Source of the DNA: a bacterium
GTDB taxonomy: Bacteria; Calditrichota; Calditrichia; RBG-13-44-9
Direction: 5' to 3'
NCBI GenBank assembly: GCA_020350205.1
Contig: CP070707.1
Span: forward strand, 3,269,817 to 3,317,213
Length of the DNA: 47,397 nucleotides
The notes under the pieces are model-generated. The model had not been told where the DNA came from, made no database searches, and saw nothing but the letters and a program-made list of their open reading frames with translations. Below are positions 43,145 to 47,397 of the stretch, piece after piece. Position 1 is the first letter of the stretch; each line of letters starts with the position of its first letter. A program made the translations under genes and the position numbers.

Positions 43145-44671
43145 ATGAAAGGGAATCTCGCCCGGATCCTTATTGTTGAAGATGAATATTACCTCGGAAA
43201 AATGCTTGAAAAAGCGCTTCTGCATGAAGACATCGAAGCGCAGGCAGTAACCACCGTAGATGCCGCTATTCAGAAAATCGCCAAGATCAACTATGACCTG
43301 ATTGTATCAGACATTTATATGCCCGGCAAAAATGGCCTGGACCTTTTTGAATATATCAAGCAGAAAAAAATTGAAATTCCCTTCATATTTATGACTGGGA
43401 ATCCCGACCTGAAAATTGCGGTGAATTTCCTGACCTCAGGCGGATATGATTACATTGTCAAACCCTTCATGATTGCAGATTTTATTCAGAAAATAAAACC
43501 GATCATTCATCATCACCGCCTCAAAAAACAGGAAAAAAATCTGGTCGATGATCTCCGCTCCATGCTGTCCAATCGTCTCTCAGAATTAAAAATTTATCAG
43601 GACGTTTTCGACAGCACCGATGACGGCGAAATTATTATCGATGTGGATGGATTTATTGTAAAGGTAAACCGGGGATTCGAAAAACTTACCGATTTGGCCA
43701 ATGGTAAACTGATTCAAAATCACATTGATTTTTTAAATGAGAACATTTTACCTGAATTTAATTTTGATACAATTCTGCGAAAGCTACAACAGGAAAATAC
43801 CTGGCACGGAGAATTGTCCGGAAAATCCCCGCAGAATGGTTCCTGGACGGTCAGTATCACCTTTTCCCCGATTCGCAATGAAAACGGACAGGTATTTGCC
43901 TATGCCGGAATTTTTAAAAATGTATCAGAACAGCGGGAGGTGGAGCAGAAACTGATTAGCAGTCTCAGACAGATGAACCTGGCCCAGGAAGCCATCATTT
44001 TCGGTATGGCACGGCTGGCTGAACACCGCGATTCCGACACCGGCTTTCACCTGGAACGAATCCGCAGTTACTGCAAAAAACTTGGGGAAGCCCTGCAGGA
44101 AAGAGGGATGTATAAGGATATGCTGGATGATGATTTTATCCAGATGCTGTACCATACCGCCCCGCTGCATGATATCGGCAAAGTCGGAATACCGGATTAC
44201 ATTCTGTTGAAATCGGATACCCTAAACGAAAGCGAATTTGAAGTCATGAAATCGCATGCACTGATCGGTTATAATACTCTCAATTCCATTTTTAAACAAT
44301 ACGGAGAGATGCAGTTTCTGAAAATGGGCATTGAGATCACCTCCTGTCACCATGAACACTGGGATGGAACCGGTTATCCCCACGGTTTAAAAGGGGATGA
44401 GATTCCTCTCTCGGCACAGATCCTCTCCATCGCCGACGTATATGATGCATTAACCACTGAAAGAACATACAAGAAGGCCTTCCGGCACGCCTCTGCCATT
44501 GAAAGCATGAAGAAGGAACGGGGTAAACACTTTTCCCCGGTCATTTTTGATGTGTTTCTGGAAATCTCTGAGGAAATCGACAAGATACGGCAAGCGCTTT
44601 CCGAGGGGGATGAAAATGGGATTCCCGCTGAAATTCCCTCCGAAATTGCCAGAATCCTCTACAAGCCCTGA
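43145..44671 (+). CDS. Response regulator with PAS and HD-GYP output (likely cyclic-di-GMP phosphodiesterase)
   Basis: The regulator, 508 aa, has three parts. REC spans residues about 7-125 with phosphoacceptor Asp56 in IVSDIYMPGKNG and the conserved Lys in YIVKPF. PAS spans about 150-270 and includes GWTV-like 'GSWTVSITFSPIRNENGQ'. The HD-GYP domain spans about 280-480, with HDSDTGFHLERI, PLHDIGKVGIPD (HD at 342-343) and SCHHEHWDGTGYPHGLKGDEIP, in which HHEHxDGxGYP is the family hallmark. HD-GYP domains hydrolyse cyclic di-GMP. No cognate kinase is adjacent. The GGAGG of the ribosome binding site is about 8 bases before the ATG. Confidence 0.94.
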   Translation: MKGNLARILIVEDEYYLGKMLEKALLHEDIEAQAVTTVDAAIQKIAKINYDLIVSDIYMPGKNGLDLFEYIKQKKIEIPFIFMTGNPDLKIAVNFLTSGGYDYIVKPFMIADFIQKIKPIIHHHRLKKQEKNLVDDLRSMLSNRLSELKIYQDVFDSTDDGEIIIDVDGFIVKVNRGFEKLTDLANGKLIQNHIDFLNENILPEFNFDTILRKLQQENTWHGELSGKSPQNGSWTVSITFSPIRNENGQVFAYAGIFKNVSEQREVEQKLISSLRQMNLAQEAIIFGMARLAEHRDSDTGFHLERIRSYCKKLGEALQERGMYKDMLDDDFIQMLYHTAPLHDIGKVGIPDYILLKSDTLNESEFEVMKSHALIGYNTLNSIFKQYGEMQFLKMGIEITSCHHEHWDGTGYPHGLKGDEIPLSAQILSIADVYDALTTERTYKKAFRHASAIESMKKERGKHFSPVIFDVFLEISEEIDKIRQALSEGDENGIPAEIPSEIARILYKP

Positions 44672-44674
44672 ATT

Positions 44675-45181
44675 TTATTGGCTGGCGAGTGTCTTAATAT
44701 CAGGTGCGGTGAGACGGTAAACCGTCCATTCCTCCATCGGTTTAGCATGTAAAGTAAGGTAAAAATCGATGGCCGGCTTATTCCAGTTCAGGACTGACCA
44801 TTCCATTCGTCCGCAGTCCCGCTCCATGGCAACGCGAGCAAGTGTTTTCAGGAGGGATTTTCCAATGCCTCTTCCGCGGTACTCAGGCAGCACAAACAGG
44901 TCCTCAAGGTACAGGGTGGGTTTACCCAGAAAAGTGGAAAAGGTAAAAAAGTAGAGTGCGAATCCCAGGTAACGGGCTTCGGATTGTACTTTATTTTCCA
45001 CCAGCAGGGATTGGAAATAGCTCTTCTCGCCAAAGCCGTTTTTACGGAAAAGTTCAGCAGAGGCGGATACATCCGCAAGTAACTTTTCATATTCGGCGAG
45101 CTTTTTTACCAGATTGAAAAGGTCCGCGACTTCCTCCAGGCGGGTTTCGCGAATGAAGTAGGTGGGATGGATGTCTTTCAT
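44675..45181 (-). CDS. GNAT-family N-acetyltransferase
   Basis: This 168-aa acetyltransferase of the GNAT fold resembles the diamine/thialysine acetyltransferase group. The acetyl-CoA site is LFVLPEYRGRGIGKSLLKTLARVAMERDCGRMEWSVLNWNKPAIDFY, with the R/Q-x-x-G-x-G/A motif RGRGIG. The N-terminus IRETRLEEVADLFNLVKKLAEYEKL matches that subfamily. The substrate could be a polyamine or lysine derivative, not certain. It converges with the HD-GYP gene across three bases and lies downstream of the multicopper oxidase, behind a terminator. Confidence 0.9.
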   Translation of the reverse strand: MKDIHPTYFIRETRLEEVADLFNLVKKLAEYEKLLADVSASAELFRKNGFGEKSYFQSLLVENKVQSEARYLGFALYFFTFSTFLGKPTLYLEDLFVLPEYRGRGIGKSLLKTLARVAMERDCGRMEWSVLNWNKPAIDFYLTLHAKPMEEWTVYRLTAPDIKTLASQ

Positions 45182-45394
45182 GGCTGTCCTTCAGATGACT
45201 GTGACAGGTCGTTTTGATAATCCGGGGAAGATGTGAATAGTGTATGCATACGTTTGACAGGATCCCCGACTTTTAAGATGTTACAATATAATATGTAGCT
45301 ATCCGGCAGAATAGTATCTTTAATTTTTCAAGAAAGAGAGGGGTAGTCTTTAAGAGACATGTCATCGCGATGGGTTCGTTGGGTAAGCGGGTCA
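45182..45394. other. Intergenic region with no gene seen
   Basis: This 213-base stretch between the acetyltransferase start and the oxidase terminator holds no convincing ORF. A TTGACA occurs at about 45253, but no TATAAT-like box stands at the right distance, so I do not call a promoter. Nothing else is recognised. Confidence 0.4.
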
Positions 45395-45428
45395 TAAAAA
45401 AAACGGGTCAGGCAGATACCTGACCCGT
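45395..45428 (-). terminator. Rho-independent terminator after the multicopper oxidase
   Basis: On the minus strand a 10-bp perfect stem ACGGGTCAGG / CCTGACCCGT with a six-base loop runs into eight T residues. It lies 14 bases past the oxidase stop and is the strongest terminator in the window. Confidence 0.92.
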
Positions 45429-45442
45429 CGTTTGTTTCCGAT

Positions 45443-47397
45443 CTATTTGATCAGATTCATCTTCATGGACTTGGTATAGCTGCCCGCTTTAATGCGGTAG
45501 ATATACATTCCACTGGCCACCTTGCTGCCCCGGTCATTTCTGCCATCCCAGGTTACCGAATGACTGCCCGGCTGGTAAACTTCATTGTTCACCAGGGTGC
45601 GAACCTTGCGACCCAGCTGGTCATACACCTTCAGCTGAACCTTCAGTTCCTTCGGCAACTGGAATCTGATCTGGGTGGTGGGATTGAACGGATTAGGATA
45701 ATTTTGCTCCAGTTCAAATTTGTTAATAGCCAGAGTGGCACTGGCAGTCTCCACACCTTTTTTCATGGCAGCAGGCTGACCCGGTTGGGCTGGTCCAACC
45801 CGGAACGGTCGCATCATCTCATTATCCTCATGTTCCACAATGTGGCAGTGCCAGACAAACTGACCCGGATTAGTGAACTGGGCCCGGACGCGGGTCACCT
45901 GTCCCGGATAAGCGGTGACGGTATCCTTGAAACCGGTCTCCCAGGTCTCTGGCGGTGTAATTACACCGTCAAGTTGAATTGGTTCCACAACTTCCCCTGC
46001 AGCATCGAGTACCAATCCCTCGCGGTTCACGACCTCAAACACGATCTCGTGGATATGCATCGGGTGGGCATCCCCAGTGGTGTTGTAAAATTCCCACACC
46101 TCGGTGGCACCGACGGCTGGATTCTCGGTCACTGGCTCCATCCATTTCCGTTCGACCTTAATACCTGCTTCTACTGTTCCGAGAAGTGCTTCAACCGGAC
46201 CTTCAGTAGGAGTACCATTCGCATCCACACCTTCTCCCATCATTTCGATTAATGCCAGTTGCCGGGTAACAGTCTCAACTGGTAACGGAGCAATGGCCGG
46301 GAGTTGCATGAACTGCGGGGGGGTAGTAGGATCGGGTGCCACTGCCGGAACCACCCGGAATTGCATAATCTGGCCGGTGCTTGTCGGATCGGCTACTGGG
46401 AAATCCAAACCCGGGACACCGCCGCCGAAGGGTTCATCCGGACCGACGTTGCCCAGCACATAATTTCCAACCGGCACATTGGTAAAGTCTACAATGAGAT
46501 CGGCCCGTTCTGCCAGTCCCATCAATAGACGATTACCATTCGTTGCCGTAAGATTTACCGGTGCGGCCAGGAAGCCGCCTTCATTTCCGATAGCCCAGAC
46601 TTCCACACCCGGAATCTGGTTGAAATCCAGGATCAGGAAGCGGGACTGGCACCCATTCAGGAAGCGGAAACGATACCGGCGCTGTTCCACCACCTGGAAG
46701 GGCCAGGTATTACCATTGATCATCATCATATTCCCAAAAAATTCCGGGTTCCAGATCGGGGAAAATTCCTCAGGTGTTGTCCCATTCGGAATGAAGGGAT
46801 CAACAATTCCGTCGAAAAATTCGCGGGTATCCGGATAAAAAAGAGTTCCATCCGTATTGAATGACCGGTCTTGAATCGCAATGGGTATCTCATAATAAGT
46901 CTTGTTGGGTGGAAATTTGTCGTTTTCCTTGGGCGCCGGACCGGGTAATACGGCGGGAAGACCGGTTTGGGTATCAAGGACTACATCATCGGGACCACCC
47001 CGGATGAGGTAAAAGCCGGCCGGACCGGCATAGACATTGAGCCGGGTCATGCCCAGAGTGTGGTCATGGTACCAAATCGTTGATGCCCGGTTGAGATTCG
47101 GATATTCAAAGGTGGCAAAACCGGATCCCCAGGTTGCCCCAAAATTGGCAGCCGCTTTTCCGGCGAAGAAATTATACCAGGTACCTTCAGTAGCATAGCC
47201 TCCAGGTATGTCACCGGCAGCGGGGAGATACCAGGCCTCGGCATAGCCGTCGCTCTCGTCGCCAACTCCGACCGCTCCATGCACATGAGTTACCATCGGT
47301 ACCGGACCGGTGTAGGGACCAGGTGTGGGTTGTCCGGTGAAATCCGGACGGGTATCTCGTCCCGCCACACCCCCGGGCGGGTTGGCCCAGTGCAGGG
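45443..47397 (-). CDS. Secreted multicopper oxidase with C-terminal sorting domain (5' partial)
   Basis: This is a multicopper oxidase of the CotA/bilirubin-oxidase-like group, which oxidises phenols or metal ions while reducing O2. All four copper motifs are present: THVHG, IWYHDHTLG, HPMHIHEI and HCHIVEHEDNEMM (with the type 1 Cys and axial Met). The reading frame stays open to the window end (the visible part continues LHWANPPGG upstream of a GTG at 47368), so the true start lies beyond 47397. The last 90 residues start at ELEQNYPNPFNPTTQIRF and form the FlgD-like/type IX secretion (Por) sorting domain, ending SGMYIYRIKAGSYTKSMKM. This implies export across the outer membrane. The GC content is clearly higher than that of the neighbours. 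Confidence 0.93.
   Translation of the reverse strand, partial: LHWANPPGGVAGRDTRPDFTGQPTPGPYTGPVPMVTHVHGAVGVGDESDGYAEAWYLPAAGDIPGGYATEGTWYNFFAGKAAANFGATWGSGFATFEYPNLNRASTIWYHDHTLGMTRLNVYAGPAGFYLIRGGPDDVVLDTQTGLPAVLPGPAPKENDKFPPNKTYYEIPIAIQDRSFNTDGTLFYPDTREFFDGIVDPFIPNGTTPEEFSPIWNPEFFGNMMMINGNTWPFQVVEQRRYRFRFLNGCQSRFLILDFNQIPGVEVWAIGNEGGFLAAPVNLTATNGNRLLMGLAERADLIVDFTNVPVGNYVLGNVGPDEPFGGGVPGLDFPVADPTSTGQIMQFRVVPAVAPDPTTPPQFMQLPAIAPLPVETVTRQLALIEMMGEGVDANGTPTEGPVEALLGTVEAGIKVERKWMEPVTENPAVGATEVWEFYNTTGDAHPMHIHEIVFEVVNREGLVLDAAGEVVEPIQLDGVITPPETWETGFKDTVTAYPGQVTRVRAQFTNPGQFVWHCHIVEHEDNEMMRPFRVGPAQPGQPAAMKKGVETASATLAINKFELEQNYPNPFNPTTQIRFQLPKELKVQLKVYDQLGRKVRTLVNNEVYQPGSHSVTWDGRNDRGSKVASGMYIYRIKAGSYTKSMKMNLIK

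Noticed and set aside
45560..46252. A 230-codon plus-strand open frame opposite the multicopper oxidase
   Set aside because: It is antisense to the copper-motif coding region, has no ribosome binding site and encodes no recognisable motif; high GC favours long shadow frames.
1..47397. tRNA, rRNA, CRISPR, insertion sequence or prophage signatures
   Set aside because: None found on reading: no repeat-spacer pattern, no transposase or integrase motifs, no tRNA-like CCA-ended cloverleaf recognised. A covariance-model scan would be the decisive test.

Overview
The window is about 47.4 kb of bacterial chromosome carrying 46 protein-coding genes, with no tRNA, rRNA, CRISPR array or insertion sequence that I can recognise. 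It looks like a Gram-negative member of the FCB group outside Bacteroidetes proper. lpxB implies a lipid A outer membrane. A secreted multicopper oxidase ends in a NYPNPFNP-type sorting domain. Many genes have clear GGAGG-like ribosome binding sites, which classical Bacteroidetes mostly lack. The M49 peptidase has a pentapeptide HEMSH zinc motif like the one I recall from Caldithrix abyssi DPP III. A Calditrichota or KSB1-like lineage is my best guess, not a proof.

Layout. 1-4802 (+): a polyphosphate/nucleotide-signalling block of CHAD protein, ParA-type ATPase, two-domain PPK2 kinase, small SpoT-like HD hydrolase and SixA-like phosphatase. 4824-7533 (-): pyrD, a YdjM-like membrane protein and a hotdog thioesterase. 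7708-9573 (+): htpG. 9706-13722 (-): M49 lipoprotein peptidase, AMP nucleosidase and a calcineurin-like phosphoesterase. 13790-18517 (-): a cytochrome c maturation operon ccmABC-D-EF whose CcmE has the Cys-type CxxxY heme motif and which lacks ccmG/H/I in the operon. 18765-19073 (+): a small HTH-like protein. 19122-24030 (-): lpxB, then the translation genes frr, pyrH, tsf, rpsB and, in a separate unit, rpsI and rplM. 24343-26126 (+): etfBA. 26159-30650: mixed-strand housekeeping genes (RDD protein, Bcp peroxiredoxin, phosphoglycerate-mutase-like phosphatase, EamA transporter, acyltransferase, membrane protein). 30828-31880 (+): class I aldolase. 32118-36735 (+): a tight four-gene operon with a Cys-motif small protein, an M48 Ste24-like protease, an M16 peptidase and an unknown protein. 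36808-42022 (-): hybrid histidine kinase, M64 peptidase, acyl-CoA dehydrogenase. 42130-44671 (+): TPR protein and a REC-PAS-HD-GYP regulator. 44675-47397 (-): GNAT acetyltransferase and a multicopper oxidase cut by the window end.

Most interesting. The first five genes look like one functional unit. A polyphosphate-binding CHAD protein is followed 13 bases later by a ParA-type ATPase with no visible ParB, and then by polyphosphate kinase, a likely (p)ppGpp hydrolase and a SixA phosphatase. A testable idea is a polyphosphate-granule positioning and turnover system. Second is a naturally reduced 'System I*' cytochrome c maturation operon. Third is the M48-M16 double-protease operon with two unrecognised small proteins. 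Gene starts were moved from the longest ORF to internal ATG, GTG or TTG codons where the Shine-Dalgarno sequence or protein alignment favoured this. All functions are read from sequence motifs without database searches.
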